Origin: an uncultured Lachnospiraceae bacterium | Lineage (GTDB): Bacteria; Bacillota; Clostridia; Lachnospirales; Lachnospiraceae | Reading direction: 5' to 3' | Length of the DNA: 52,447 nt | Assembly (NCBI GenBank): GCA_944380095.1 | Contig: CALWGP010000004.1 | Span: 1-52,447, forward strand | Shown here: positions 36,440 to 46,322 of the stretch, in pieces | Numbering within the stretch: the first letter of the stretch is position 1 | Layout of the letters: each line of letters starts with the position of its first letter | Made by a program: the position numbers and the translations under genes | Notes under the pieces: model-generated | What the model saw: only the letters and a program-made list of their open reading frames with translations | Told to the model about the DNA's origin: nothing | Database searches by the model: none

Positions 36440-37234
36440 ATGAGTGGAGTGCAGCTGCTGGATAAGACAAGGAAAATCGGGAAACTATTGCATAACAACA
36501 ATTCCAGCAAGGTCGTATTCAATGACATCTGTAAAGTGATGCAGGAAACGCTGCAGTCCAATGTGCTGGTGATCAGCCGGAAAGGGAAGATCCTTGGCGT
36601 TTCCGGAAAGGAAGGCATTGTCATCGAGGAGCTGCTTCAGAGCAATGTGGGCAGTTTTATCGACCCGCTTCTCAATGAACGGCTGCTGGCCGTGCTTTCT
36701 ACCAAGGAAAACGTGAACCTTACCACGCTGGGATTCGACGTTTCGGAGGAAAAAGAGTTTTCCGCCATCGTGTCCCCCATCGAAATCGCGGCGGAGCGGC
36801 TGGGCACCCTGTTTTTGTACCGGCACGGCAATACATACGGGATCGACGATATTATTTTATGCGAATACGGGACGACGGTGGTAGGCCTGGAAATGCTGCG
36901 CGCCGTCAGCGAAGAGAGCGCGGAGGAGGACAGGAAGATTTCCGTGGTCCGTTCCGCCCTGGGTACCCTTTCCTATTCGGAGATGGAGGCGATCCGCCTG
37001 ATTTTCCAGGAGCTGAAAGGATCCGAAGGGATTCTGGTGGCCAGCAAAATTGCGGACCAGGCGGGGATTACCCGTTCCGTGATTGTCAACGCCCTGCGCA
37101 AGTTTGAAAGCGCGGGCATTATCGAATCGCGTTCTTCCGGCATGAAGGGGACCTACATCCGGATCCAGAACGAATTCGCCTTCGACGAAGTCAGAAAAAT
37201 GGCCGCCGGTTCATCTGCCCGGCCCCATAACTGA
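36440..37234 (+). CDS. codY: GTP-sensing transcriptional repressor CodY
   Basis: The 264-aa global regulator senses GTP and branched-chain amino acids. It begins LLDKTRKIGKLL, followed by a GAF domain and a C-terminal winged helix with the hallmark IADQAGITRSVIVNALRKFESAGIIESR (shown here only as positions about 205-232), then GMKGTYI. The start at 36440 has GGGAGGA upstream; the in-frame ATG at 36410 does not. In Clostridia CodY controls amino acid uptake, metabolism and sporulation. Confidence 0.96.
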   Translation: MSGVQLLDKTRKIGKLLHNNNSSKVVFNDICKVMQETLQSNVLVISRKGKILGVSGKEGIVIEELLQSNVGSFIDPLLNERLLAVLSTKENVNLTTLGFDVSEEKEFSAIVSPIEIAAERLGTLFLYRHGNTYGIDDIILCEYGTTVVGLEMLRAVSEESAEEDRKISVVRSALGTLSYSEMEAIRLIFQELKGSEGILVASKIADQAGITRSVIVNALRKFESAGIIESRSSGMKGTYIRIQNEFAFDEVRKMAAGSSARPHN

Positions 37235-37241
37235 TACAAAA

Positions 37242-37264
37242 AACCCCTTGCACAGGGGTTTTTT
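37242..37264 (+). terminator. codY terminator
   Basis: AACCCC and GGGGTT pair around TTGCACA, followed by six Ts. The loop doubles as the -35 box of the rpsB promoter. Confidence 0.85.
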
Positions 37265-37276
37265 CTATGTTATAAT
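37248..37276 (+). promoter_or_regulatory. rpsB-tsf promoter nested in the codY terminator
   Basis: TTGCAC (37248-37253) lies in the terminator loop and a perfect TATAAT (37271-37276) is 17 bases away. The leader of about 105 bases up to the rpsB start has paired GC-rich segments and could hold an S2 autoregulatory site; none is recognised. Confidence 0.75.
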
Positions 37277-37387
37277 CTTGACGTTGTGAATAAACACGCA
37301 TGCGGCGCCCTGCAGGTGTCCTTTAACGCTTTGGATGGCAGCGGATCGAAAAGCATGCGGAAGAAGAACCAAAACGGAGGTTAAAAA

Positions 37388-38155
37388 ATGAGCGTTATTT
37401 CCATGAAACAGTTACTTGAAGCAGGCGTCCACTTCGGACACCAGACCAGAAGATGGAACCCCAAGATGGCTCCCTACATCTTCACCGAGAGAAACGGCAT
37501 CCACATCATCGACCTGCAGAAATCCGTAGGCAAAGTGGACGAGGCATATAAGGCCGTGTTCGAAATCGCGGAGCAGGGCGGCATCATCCTGTTTGTCGGC
37601 ACCAAGAAGCAGGCGCAGGATGCGGTAAAGACCGAGGCAGAGCGCTGCGGCATGTTCTATGTTAATGAGAGATGGCTGGGCGGCATGCTCACCAACTTTA
37701 AGACCATCAGAAGCAGGATCGAGAGACTGAAAGCCATCGAAACCATGGCGGAAGACGGTACTTTCGACGTCCTGCCCAAGAAAGAGGTCATCAAGATCAA
37801 GAAGGAATGGGAAAAGCTGGAGAAGAACCTGGGCGGCATTAAGGAAATGCCCCGTATCCCGGATGCGATTTTCGTAGTGGATCCCAAGAAGGAAAGAATC
37901 TGTGTGCAGGAAGCGCATGCGCTGGGCATTACGCTGATCGGTATCGGCGATACCAACTGCGACCCCGAAGAGCTGGATTACATCATCCCCGGTAACGACG
38001 ACGCGATCAGGGCGGTTAAGCTGATCACTTCCAAGATGGCTGACGCAGTGATCGAGGCAAACCAGGGGGAAGAGGTTTACACGGAAGAAGCGGTTGCAGC
38101 GGCAGAAGGGGAAGCTTCTGATATTGAAGAAGTTGCGGCAGCAGAAGAAGCGTAA
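37388..38155 (+). CDS. rpsB: 30S ribosomal protein S2
   Basis: The 255-aa protein is nearly textbook: [39 protein letters not shown] and [18 protein letters not shown], plus an acidic C-terminal extension rich in Glu and Ala. AACGGAGG lies before the start. It is co-transcribed with tsf, as in most bacteria. Confidence 0.97.
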   Translation: MSVISMKQLLEAGVHFGHQTRRWNPKMAPYIFTERNGIHIIDLQKSVGKVDEAYKAVFEIAEQGGIILFVGTKKQAQDAVKTEAERCGMFYVNERWLGGMLTNFKTIRSRIERLKAIETMAEDGTFDVLPKKEVIKIKKEWEKLEKNLGGIKEMPRIPDAIFVVDPKKERICVQEAHALGITLIGIGDTNCDPEELDYIIPGNDDAIRAVKLITSKMADAVIEANQGEEVYTEEAVAAAEGEASDIEEVAAAEEA

Positions 38156-38184
38156 AGATCCGATTTCACATGGAGGGAAATAAA

Positions 38185-39120
38185 ATGGCTATTACAGCAG
38201 CAATGGTAAAAGAGTTAAGAGAAATGACCGGTGCAGGCATGATGGACTGCAAAAAGGCGCTGACCGAGACCAATGGCGACATGGACGCGGCAGTTGAATT
38301 TTTAAGAAAGAACGGTCAGGCGAAGGCGGAAAAGAAGGCAAGCCGTATCGCAGCAGAAGGCATCTGCCGCATCGCTTCCAAGGATGACACCACGGCAGCT
38401 GTTGTGGAAGTAAATTCCGAGACGGACTTCGTGGCAAAGAACGAAAAGTTCCAAAGCTTCGTGGAATCCGTTGCGGTGCAGGCTGTGGAGTCCGACGCGG
38501 CGGATATGGACGCTTTCATGGCAGAACCCTGGCATGAAGATACTTCCAAGACCGTGAAGGATGCCCTGGTAGAAAAAATCGCGGTAATCGGCGAAAACTT
38601 AAAGATCAGAAGATTCGAAAAGGTTGTGGCGGAGCACGGATGCGTGGTTTCCTATACCCACGGCGGCGGCCGGATCGGCGTCCTGGTGGAAGCGGATACC
38701 GATGTGGTAAACGATGCCATCAAGGAAGCACTGGTGAATGTGGCAATGCAGGTTGCAGCCCTGTATCCCAAGTATGTTTCCACCGCTGACGTTTCCGAAG
38801 AATACAAGGCCCATGAGAAGGAAATCCTCCTGGCCCAGATCCAGAACGATCCCAAGATGGCCGGCAAGCCCGAAAAAGTAATCGAGGGCGCGGTAATGGG
38901 CCGTCTGAACAAAGAGCTCAAGGAAGTTTGCCTGCTGGAGCAGGTTTACGTAAAGGCGGAAGACGGCAAGCAGACCGTCGGCCAGTACGTGGCTTCTGTC
39001 GGGAAGGAAAACGGCGCGAACCTGTCCGTTAAGAGATTCGTCCGTTTCGAGACCGGCGAAGGCCTGGAGAAGAAGAACGAGGACTTCGCTGCGGAAGTTG
39101 CAGCCCAGATGGGAATGTAA
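38185..39120 (+). CDS. tsf: Elongation factor Ts
   Basis: The 311-aa nucleotide exchange factor of EF-Tu has an N-terminal UBA-like domain (VKELREMTGAGMMDCKKAL), the core block NSETDFVAKNEKF and a C-terminal dimerisation region. The start at 38185 has GGAGGG upstream; the ATG at 38170 lies on the Shine-Dalgarno itself. A large nested terminator follows. Confidence 0.97.
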   Translation: MAITAAMVKELREMTGAGMMDCKKALTETNGDMDAAVEFLRKNGQAKAEKKASRIAAEGICRIASKDDTTAAVVEVNSETDFVAKNEKFQSFVESVAVQAVESDAADMDAFMAEPWHEDTSKTVKDALVEKIAVIGENLKIRRFEKVVAEHGCVVSYTHGGGRIGVLVEADTDVVNDAIKEALVNVAMQVAALYPKYVSTADVSEEYKAHEKEILLAQIQNDPKMAGKPEKVIEGAVMGRLNKELKEVCLLEQVYVKAEDGKQTVGQYVASVGKENGANLSVKRFVRFETGEGLEKKNEDFAAEVAAQMGM

Positions 39121-39136
39121 TCCAAAATTTCACAAA

Positions 39137-39188
39137 AGACGCAAGAAACGCTGGAAACCATGTGTTTTCAGCGTTTTTTTTTGCGTCT
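39137..39188 (+). terminator. Nested terminator after tsf
   Basis: AAACGCTG and CAGCGTTT (39146-39153 with 39169-39176) form a stem followed by nine Ts. An outer AGACGCAA/TTGCGTCT pairing spans the T-run, so a larger alternative hairpin is also possible. Confidence 0.8.
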
Positions 39189-39230
39189 GTGAGGCCGCAA
39201 AAAGGGAGGAAGAAATTTTTATTATTTTTG

Positions 39231-39259
39231 TTGCTAAGATTTTGCGGAAGAAGTATAAT
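39231..39259 (+). promoter_or_regulatory. V-ATPase operon promoter
   Basis: TTGCTA (39231-39236) and a perfect TATAAT (39254-39259) are spaced by 17 bases. The resulting leader is about 180 bases long. Confidence 0.75.
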
Positions 39260-39330
39260 GAACCTGTGTTGTATAAAATAGACAAAAAAGACGGAGTATA
39301 TAGGAATGATTCTATAATAATTTTATCTAT

Positions 39331-39421
39331 TCCGCCTGCCCGGAGTCTGCAAGGCTTTGGGATATCCAAAACCCTGCAGATTTAACCCCCTTTCGCTTGG
39401 GGCGTACCGAAACCGCAGGGG
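39331..39421 (+). promoter_or_regulatory. Structured RNA leader of the V-ATPase operon, possible riboswitch
   Basis: Three hairpins can be drawn in a row: TCCG/CGGA (39331-39334 with 39341-39344, loop CCTGCC), a longer one from TCTGCA/TGCAGA (39346-39351 with 39375-39380) continuing through GGCTTTGG/CCAAAACC, and CCCC/GGGG (39387-39390 with 39399-39402). GCAGGG at 39415-39420, just before the Shine-Dalgarno, can pair with CCCTGC at 39372-39377 or with the first loop. This gives an expression-switch geometry, but no known class was confirmed. Confidence 0.45.
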
Positions 39422-39446
39422 ATGGATGGGAAAGGAGATGACGTAA

Positions 39447-40061
39447 ATGGAAATCCAATTGCAGGAGCTTATTGACCAGATTAAAAACGACGGCGTAAAA
39501 GCCGCTGAAGAAAAAGCCGCTACCATATTGGAATCGGCAAGGGCCGAGGCCGAAAAGATCGTTTCCGATGCAAAGGCGGAAGCTCAGAAGATCATGCTGG
39601 AAGCCAAAGAGCAAAACGAGCGTTTTGTACGCGCGGGGGAAGATTCGATCCGCCGGGCCGGAAGGAACCTTTTGATCTCATTCCGGGAAAGTGTTGTAAA
39701 AGAGCTGGACGCCGTTATAGGGGATCAGGTGAAAGAGGCCTTATCTTCCGAATCCCTTGCGCAGCTGATCCTTACGGCTGTGGAAAACTGGACAAAGAAT
39801 ACGGAAGCGGAGGACTTGTGCGTTTTAATCGGAAGCAAAGAGCTGGCCTGCCTTGAGGCGCAATTGCTTGCAGGACTGAAAGAACGTATGTGCAGCGGAG
39901 TCACATTGAAAGCAAGCGATTACTTTGAAGGGGGCTTCCGCATTTCGGTCCAGGATGGACAGGTATATTATGATTATTCGGCAGAAGCGGTTACCGAGCT
40001 GCTGTCTGCCTATTTGACGCCAAAACTGATATCATTGATGAAAGAGGCTGAGAATGTATGA
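39447..40061 (+). CDS. atpE: V-type ATP synthase subunit E
   Basis: The 204-aa peripheral stalk subunit has an N-terminal half that is a long Ala/Glu/Lys coiled coil (about 10-75: AEEKAATILESARAEAEK) and a C-terminal globular half with FEGGFRISVQDGQVYYDYSAEA, typical of V-type subunit E. AAAGGAGA is upstream. It leads the V-ATPase operon and overlaps the next gene by four bases. Confidence 0.88.
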   Translation: MEIQLQELIDQIKNDGVKAAEEKAATILESARAEAEKIVSDAKAEAQKIMLEAKEQNERFVRAGEDSIRRAGRNLLISFRESVVKELDAVIGDQVKEALSSESLAQLILTAVENWTKNTEAEDLCVLIGSKELACLEAQLLAGLKERMCSGVTLKASDYFEGGFRISVQDGQVYYDYSAEAVTELLSAYLTPKLISLMKEAENV

Positions 40062-40615
40062 ATCAATACTATCTGATTGCACAGCTGCCCTCTTTGGAAA
40101 CTGCCGGTGAAACAACGGCGCTGCCCATTACAGAGGAACGTTTTTTTGAACTCTGCAAAAGCAATTTGGGGAAAAAGGCCTGGAATGCCTTAAGCGGGCT
40201 GACACTTGTCCCGAAAAGACAGAATCAAAAATCAGGATATCCGTTTATCGACAAGTGGAACGAGTGGGAGAAAAATTTTCGTCTGGCGCTTGCCTGCGCC
40301 CGCGCGGAAAAGATGAAAAAGACGTTTGAAGAAGGGACAGGGGAAGTCTGCGCCAAACAGCTTTTGACGGTGCGCAAGGCGGTGGAGATGGAGGATCCCC
40401 TGGAGGCGGAACGGTATTTAACCCGCGCCCGCCTGGAGTTTTTGGAGACGCTGCGTCCTGCGGATCCCTTCAGCGAAACAATGCTGTTTTATTATGCGCT
40501 GAAGCTGAAGCTGATTGTAAGGATCCAGCAGTTTGACCAAAGAAAGGGACAAAGCGAATATCGGAAAATTTACGGCTCAATCATGTATGGGGGCGATCAG
40601 GAGGTGAAAGAATGA
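40058..40615 (+). CDS. DUF2764 family protein of V-ATPase operons
   Basis: The 185-aa helical protein begins NQYYLIAQLPSLE, the start I associate with DUF2764 proteins that sit between subunits E and A in the V-ATPase operons of spirochaetes and Bacteroidetes. It occupies the place where other V-ATPases encode subunit C, and it may be a distant central-axle or assembly component; this is inference. It overlaps both neighbours by four bases, so production is coupled to the complex. Confidence 0.75.
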   Translation: MNQYYLIAQLPSLETAGETTALPITEERFFELCKSNLGKKAWNALSGLTLVPKRQNQKSGYPFIDKWNEWEKNFRLALACARAEKMKKTFEEGTGEVCAKQLLTVRKAVEMEDPLEAERYLTRARLEFLETLRPADPFSETMLFYYALKLKLIVRIQQFDQRKGQSEYRKIYGSIMYGGDQEVKE

Positions 40616-42390
40616 CCGGAAACAATCAAAACACAGGGCGGGTTGTAGGTGTGAATGGGAATATGGTATCCGTCCAATTTGAGGGCAACGTTTCAATGAA
40701 TGAGATTTGCTACGTAAAAGTTGGAAACACCTCTCTTAAAAGCGAAGTGATCCGTATCCGGGGAACGGTTGCCCAGATACAGGTTTATGAGATGACAAAT
40801 GGCATTCAATGCGGCGACGAAGTAGTGTTCACGGGGGACATGCTTACCGCAGAGCTGGGGCCGGGCCTTTTGGGCCAGATTTACGACGGGCTGCAGAACC
40901 CGCTGCCCCTTTTGGCACAGCAGGCAGGATGGTTCCTGGAGCGGGGCATTTATACCGACGCGCTGGATGCGCAAAAGAAGTGGGAATTTACCCCCACTGC
41001 GAAACCGGGCGATGTGGTAAAAGCCGGGGAATTTGTAGGGACAGTCCCGGAGGGTACCTTTGTCCACAAAATCTTCGTCCCTTTTTACCTGCGGGGGAAT
41101 TACACCGTAAAATCCGTGGCGCAAAAGGGAGGATATACCATTCACGAAACCATTGCGGTAATCGCAGATGACAGGGGGAATGAGATACCGCTTACGATGT
41201 CTTTCAAATGGCCGGTGAAGCGTGCGGTTACATGCTATCGCGAACGTTTGGCGCCTGTGGAAACAATGGAAACGAAGGTCCGCCTGATCGATTCCTTTTT
41301 CCCTGTGGCAAAGGGAGGGACTTATTGTATTCCCGGGCCGTTTGGCGCGGGCAAGACAGTGCTGCAGCATACAACCTCAAAATACGCAGATGTGGACATT
41401 GTCATTATCGCTGCCTGCGGGGAACGCGCCGGGGAAGTGGTGGAAACGCTGACGGAGTTCCCGGAACTGGTTGATCCCAAGACGGGCCGTTCCCTGATGG
41501 AACGCACCATTATCATTTGCAATACGTCCTCCATGCCGGTGGCCAGCCGGGAGGCCTCGGTTTATACTTCGGTGACGCTGGCGGAATATTACCGCCAAAT
41601 GGGACTGCACGTACTGCTTTTGGCGGATTCTACTTCCCGCTGGGCCCAGGCACTTCGGGAAATGTCGGGACGTCTGGAAGAAATTCCGGGAGAAGAGGCG
41701 TTCCCGGCCTATCTGGAGTCCTATATCTCGGCATTTTATGAACGGGCCGGTTATGTGCGCCTTCCGGATGGATCCAAAGGCTCTGTAACCATCGGCGGTA
41801 CGGTTTCCCCGGCGGGCGGCAATTTTGACGAGCCTGTGACGCAGGCGACTTTGAAGGTGGTGGGCGCTTTCCATGGCCTGTCCAGGGAGCGTTCGGATGC
41901 GCGCAAGTATCCGGCCATTGACCCGCTGATTTCCTGGTCGAAATACCGGGGAGTCATTGCGCCTGAAAAGACGGCTTTTTTGCACAACATCCTGCTTCAT
42001 GGCAACGACATCGGTTCCATGATGAAGGTAGTCGGGGAGGAAGGGACGAGCCTGCCGGATTATATTGTTTACCTCAAAGAAGAAATGCTGGATGCGGTTT
42101 ATCTCCAGCAGAATTCCTTTGACCTGACCGACGCAAACTGCAGCGCAGGGCGCCAGCGCTATGTGATCGATAAACTGATACAGGTCCTGGGTTCGGAATA
42201 TGCGCTGAATGATAAAGACGAGGCGCGCAGCTTCTTTAACCGCATGCGCCAGAAATTTATCGACTGGAATTATACGGAATTTATGAGCGAGGCTTTCAGG
42301 GCCGGGGAAGCCGAAATCGACCGGCAGTATGAAGACGGCGACGGAACATGCGGCGACGAAGCAAAAGCGCTATGCAAAGGCGGTGAGTGA
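40612..42390 (+). CDS. atpA: V-type ATP synthase catalytic subunit A
   Basis: The 592-aa catalytic subunit has Walker A GPFGAGKT (about residue 243), the V-type non-homologous insert before it, and [25 protein letters not shown] around the Walker B region (about 340-364). Length and motifs are those of a complete A subunit. It hydrolyses or makes ATP in alternation with subunit B. It overlaps the DUF2764 gene by four bases. Confidence 0.96.
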   Translation: MTGNNQNTGRVVGVNGNMVSVQFEGNVSMNEICYVKVGNTSLKSEVIRIRGTVAQIQVYEMTNGIQCGDEVVFTGDMLTAELGPGLLGQIYDGLQNPLPLLAQQAGWFLERGIYTDALDAQKKWEFTPTAKPGDVVKAGEFVGTVPEGTFVHKIFVPFYLRGNYTVKSVAQKGGYTIHETIAVIADDRGNEIPLTMSFKWPVKRAVTCYRERLAPVETMETKVRLIDSFFPVAKGGTYCIPGPFGAGKTVLQHTTSKYADVDIVIIAACGERAGEVVETLTEFPELVDPKTGRSLMERTIIICNTSSMPVASREASVYTSVTLAEYYRQMGLHVLLLADSTSRWAQALREMSGRLEEIPGEEAFPAYLESYISAFYERAGYVRLPDGSKGSVTIGGTVSPAGGNFDEPVTQATLKVVGAFHGLSRERSDARKYPAIDPLISWSKYRGVIAPEKTAFLHNILLHGNDIGSMMKVVGEEGTSLPDYIVYLKEEMLDAVYLQQNSFDLTDANCSAGRQRYVIDKLIQVLGSEYALNDKDEARSFFNRMRQKFIDWNYTEFMSEAFRAGEAEIDRQYEDGDGTCGDEAKALCKGGE

Positions 42391-42392
42391 GG

Positions 42393-43688
42393 ATGAATAA
42401 AGTATATAACCGGATCGAATCCATAACCGGAAACGTGATTACGGTCCGCGCCAAAGGCATCCGGAACAACGAGCTGGCCACGGTCAGCACGCGTTTCGGC
42501 AAATCCCTTGCAGAAGTGAATAAAATCGACGGCGATCTCGTTTCCCTGCAGGTATTTGCAGGCGGCAAGGGCGTGTCCACCGGGGATGAGGTGCGTTTCC
42601 TGGGACATGAAATGCAGGTATCTTTCAGCGAAGATCTGCTTGGACGGGCATTCAACGGTTCCGGCGAACCCTTTGATAAGGGGACGGCCCTGACCGAAAA
42701 TATGAAACCCATCGGCGGCCCTTCCGTCAATCCGACGAAGCGTATCCTTGCCAACCGGATGATGCGTACCAACATTCCCATGATCGATATGTTTAATACC
42801 CTGGTAGTTTCCCAGAAGCTTCCGATTTTCTCCATTTCGGGAGAACCCTACAATGAGCTTCTGGCCCGCATTGCCATGCAGGCAGAGGCGGATGTCATCG
42901 TCCTTGGCGGAATGGGGTTAAAATACGACGATTATCTTTATTTCAAGGAAACGCTTTCCAAGGGCGGCGCGTTAAGCAGGACGGTTATGTTTATCCATAC
43001 GGCTGCCGACCCCACCGTAGAGTGTATGAAGATTCCGGATATGGCGCTGGCGGTTGCGGAGCAGTTCGCCCTGCAGGATAAAGATGTCCTGGTGCTTTTG
43101 ACGGATATGACCAATTTTGCCGACGCGATGAAGGAAATTGCCATTACACAGGAACAGGTGCCCTCCAACCGGGGATATCCCGGAGATTTGTATTCCCAGC
43201 TGGCGGCCCGCTATGAAAAGGCAGTTGACTTTGACAATGCCGGTTCCGTGACGATTTTGGCGGTGACCACCATGCCGGGGGACGACGTTACCCATCCGGT
43301 TCCCGACAACACGGGCTATATTACGGAAGGCCAGTATTATTTAAAGGGCGGGCGGATCGAACCCTTCGGATCCTTGTCCCGTCTGAAACAGAATGTAAAC
43401 GGCAAGACAAGGAAAGACCACCGCGCGCTGATGGACGCCATGATCCGCTTATATTCTTCCTATAAAGATACGGTTGAGAAGAAAAACATGGGTTTTGTGA
43501 TGAACCGCTGGGATGAAAAGCTTCTCAAATACGGGAAATTATTTGAAGACAAGCTCATGAGCCTTTCCGTAAACCTTTCCCTGGAAAATGCGCTGGATTT
43601 GGGCTGGCAAATCCTTGCCGACTGTTTCGAGAAGGATGAAACCGGCATGAAGTCAGAGCTGATTGAAGAATTCTGGCCTGTAAAATAA
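42393..43688 (+). CDS. atpB: V-type ATP synthase subunit B
   Basis: The 431-aa non-catalytic nucleotide-binding subunit shows [49 protein letters not shown] with a degenerate P-loop as usual, and [15 protein letters not shown]. The start at 42393 is an ATG with GTGAGG upstream; the GTG at 42387 is two codons earlier. It starts two bases after the A subunit stop. Confidence 0.95.
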   Translation: MNKVYNRIESITGNVITVRAKGIRNNELATVSTRFGKSLAEVNKIDGDLVSLQVFAGGKGVSTGDEVRFLGHEMQVSFSEDLLGRAFNGSGEPFDKGTALTENMKPIGGPSVNPTKRILANRMMRTNIPMIDMFNTLVVSQKLPIFSISGEPYNELLARIAMQAEADVIVLGGMGLKYDDYLYFKETLSKGGALSRTVMFIHTAADPTVECMKIPDMALAVAEQFALQDKDVLVLLTDMTNFADAMKEIAITQEQVPSNRGYPGDLYSQLAARYEKAVDFDNAGSVTILAVTTMPGDDVTHPVPDNTGYITEGQYYLKGGRIEPFGSLSRLKQNVNGKTRKDHRALMDAMIRLYSSYKDTVEKKNMGFVMNRWDEKLLKYGKLFEDKLMSLSVNLSLENALDLGWQILADCFEKDETGMKSELIEEFWPVK

Positions 43689-43704
43689 GGGGGGATCCGG
43701 AACT

Positions 43705-44337
43705 TTGGCAAAAATTAAACTGACAAAAAATGAATTAAAGGTGCAGAAAGATGCATTAAAAATGTACCAAAGATATTTGCCTACCCTGACCCTTAAAAAA
43801 CAGCAGCTGCAGTCCGAGATCCGTGCCATTGAAGCAAAGGAGAAAGCCGTAAGGCAGCGTAAGGAAACGCTGGAAAAGGAGTTTGAACAGTGGATCGCCG
43901 TCTTTAGCGAAGCGGATGCGTTCCCGGAAGGGATCCTTACCGTTGCCAATATCCGGAAAGGAACCGGCAATATTGCGGGCGTTACGATTCCGACTTATGA
44001 AGGGGCGGATTTTTCCCGGGGGGACTACGATTTGTATGAAACGCCCCTGTGGGTGGATCTGGCTGCGAATCATGTGGAAAAGGCGATGGAACTCGACCTG
44101 GAAGCGGAAGTGCTGAAAGAACAGGTCCGGCTTTTGCAAAAAGAATTGCTCACCACATCACAGAGGGTAAACCTGTTTGAAAAGGTGAAAATTCCGGAAA
44201 CCCTGGAAAACATTAAAAAGATTTCAATCTATATGGCAGACCAGCAGGTCAGCGCAGTCGTCCGCTCTAAAATTTCCAAAAAGAAAATAGCGCAGGCGAA
44301 TGCGGCCGCCGCCGGAAGGGGGGTTGCGATCCCATGA
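43705..44337 (+). CDS. V-type ATP synthase subunit D
   Basis: The 210-aa central stalk subunit is almost all helical, with a long N-terminal coiled coil (KIKLTKNELKVQKDALKMYQ) and a long C-terminal one ending in VRSKISKKKIAQANA. The start is a TTG at 43705 with GGGGGG about ten bases upstream; no in-frame ATG exists before residue 24. It overlaps subunit I by four bases. Confidence 0.88.
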   Translation: MAKIKLTKNELKVQKDALKMYQRYLPTLTLKKQQLQSEIRAIEAKEKAVRQRKETLEKEFEQWIAVFSEADAFPEGILTVANIRKGTGNIAGVTIPTYEGADFSRGDYDLYETPLWVDLAANHVEKAMELDLEAEVLKEQVRLLQKELLTTSQRVNLFEKVKIPETLENIKKISIYMADQQVSAVVRSKISKKKIAQANAAAAGRGVAIP

Positions 44338-46250
44338 TTGTGCCCATGAAAAAAGTTTCTCTGATCGTACTTGACGGCGAGAGAAAAAATGCATTGAAAA
44401 AGCTGCGAAAGCTCGGGCTTTTGCACATTGAAATCAAAGAGGGGAAGGGGCCGCGCCTTGCGGAACTCAAGGAACAGATCGCGTCCCTGGAAAAAGGAAT
44501 CTTCGCGGTCGCAGACCAGGCAGCCGGGGGGGCAGACCGGAAAGAGGCAGACACAAAGGAAGCGCTTTCCATAGCGGTAAGGATCGATTCCCTAAAGGAA
44601 GAACAAAAGAAATGTTATGCGGACATTTCAGAGGACCAGGCGGAGCTGGAACGAATCAAAGCCTGGGGGGATATGGATCCCAAAGCGATCGGGGACCTTA
44701 GCAAAAAGGGGATCGTCCTTTCCCTCCATGAAATGAATCCTTCCGTGTATGACAAACTGGGCGATTTGACCAGGACAATTGTGCTGGAACGGACAAAAAA
44801 CGTGGTGCGCTTCCTTCTTTTGAACGAGGCAACGCTTGCCGGGGAAGACAGGGACTTGCTGGAGCGCAGCCGGTTTAAACTTCCGGACCTGTCAACAAAA
44901 GAAATCCGCAGGAAACTGGAAAATGCCCGCAGGCAGCTGCAGGGCATACAAAAAGAGCTGGAGTCTTTGGCGGCCTATCAACCCAGTATGGAACGGGCGG
45001 TCGTGGCATTAAAAAAGGAAGTGGAGTTTGAAACCTATGCCAGCGGAATGGGGGAGCAAGATCTTTCGAAGGATTCTTCCGGAAAGGTTTCGGTGGCTTA
45101 TCTCGTAGGCTTCCTGCCGGCAGAAGATTTGGGCAAACTCCAAAAGATGGCACGGGAAAACGCCTGGGGGCTTCTGGCCGAAGATCCTACGCCGCAAGAC
45201 GATGCGCCGACGAAATTGCGCAATAACAAATTTGTCAGCCTTGTTTATCCCGTGACGGATTTTTTGGGAAGTTTGCCGGGGTATTTTGAACCTGATATTT
45301 CCGGCTGGTTTTTGGTATTTATCACCATATTTGTGGGGATTATTTTCGGGGACGGCGGTTACGGCCTGCTGATTTGCGGCATAGCGGCCGCAATGATGAT
45401 TAAGGGCCGGAAAGAGAAAAAGGAGATTGCCCCCATTGCATGGCTGCTTTTGCTGTTTGGCGCAATGACCGTGGTGTGGGGGACCGTTACCTGCTCCTGG
45501 TTTGGCCTGGCTGCGCAGGAGCTGCCGGAGTGGCTGAAAAAGATGTCCGTGCCGGTGATTTCCAACGTGTATTCGGATAAGATCTGGTACCCCTTCTGGA
45601 CAGACGGAAAAGCAGGGCTTACCACAAGCCAGAACGTCCAGATTGTGATGTTTACGATTGCACTGGTGCATCTTTTGGCCGCACATGCAAGCGGGGCGGG
45701 AAGGAACCTGGGCTCCTTAAAAATGCTCGGGGATATCGGTTCCATCCTGGAGCTGTTAGGAATGTATTATGTGGTCCTTTCCCTGGTGGTAAACACAGCG
45801 GTATTCGGCCTGGACCTTGTGGTGGGTAAGATCCCGGTGGGGACGATTGCCGTTTCCCTTGTGATCATCGGATTTTTGGTGAATTTCATTTTCGGAAATT
45901 ATGAGGAAAGTATTTTGCAGTCCGTCTTAGACAGCGTAAAGGACATCGTTTCCATGCTGCTGGGAGTCGTCAACGTATTTTCCGACATCGTTTCCTATAT
46001 CCGTCTTTGGGCGGTAGGGTTAGCCGGGGCGGCAATTTCCGCAACGATCAACGATATGGTCAGCCCGCTGCTGGGACATTTTCTCTTTATTATTTTCGCC
46101 GTCGTCATCCTGGTATTCGGCCATGGACTTAACATGATTTTGAATGTATTGTCCGTGATCGTCCACGGCATCCGGCTGAATACCCTGGAATTTTCCAACC
46201 ATATCGGCCTGTCGTGGAGCGGCCATAAATATGAACCGTTTGAAGAATAA
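44334..46250 (+). CDS. V-type ATP synthase subunit I
   Basis: The 638-aa protein is the membrane stator (subunit a type). Its N-terminal half is soluble with coiled coils (about 30-260), and the C-terminal half has about seven membrane helices, from FLVFITIFVGIIFGDGGYGL to VFSDIVSYIRLWAVGLAGAAIS. The Arg in IRLW, the expected channel residue, is present. It forms the ion path against the K ring. Confidence 0.93.
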   Translation: MIVPMKKVSLIVLDGERKNALKKLRKLGLLHIEIKEGKGPRLAELKEQIASLEKGIFAVADQAAGGADRKEADTKEALSIAVRIDSLKEEQKKCYADISEDQAELERIKAWGDMDPKAIGDLSKKGIVLSLHEMNPSVYDKLGDLTRTIVLERTKNVVRFLLLNEATLAGEDRDLLERSRFKLPDLSTKEIRRKLENARRQLQGIQKELESLAAYQPSMERAVVALKKEVEFETYASGMGEQDLSKDSSGKVSVAYLVGFLPAEDLGKLQKMARENAWGLLAEDPTPQDDAPTKLRNNKFVSLVYPVTDFLGSLPGYFEPDISGWFLVFITIFVGIIFGDGGYGLLICGIAAAMMIKGRKEKKEIAPIAWLLLLFGAMTVVWGTVTCSWFGLAAQELPEWLKKMSVPVISNVYSDKIWYPFWTDGKAGLTTSQNVQIVMFTIALVHLLAAHASGAGRNLGSLKMLGDIGSILELLGMYYVVLSLVVNTAVFGLDLVVGKIPVGTIAVSLVIIGFLVNFIFGNYEESILQSVLDSVKDIVSMLLGVVNVFSDIVSYIRLWAVGLAGAAISATINDMVSPLLGHFLFIIFAVVILVFGHGLNMILNVLSVIVHGIRLNTLEFSNHIGLSWSGHKYEPFEE

Positions 46251-46322
46251 AACGTAACCGTTTGGGCCGGGCAGGAAGATAGCCCCCCGAAGGGTTAGAA
46301 ATAAAAAAAAGGAGATTTGATT

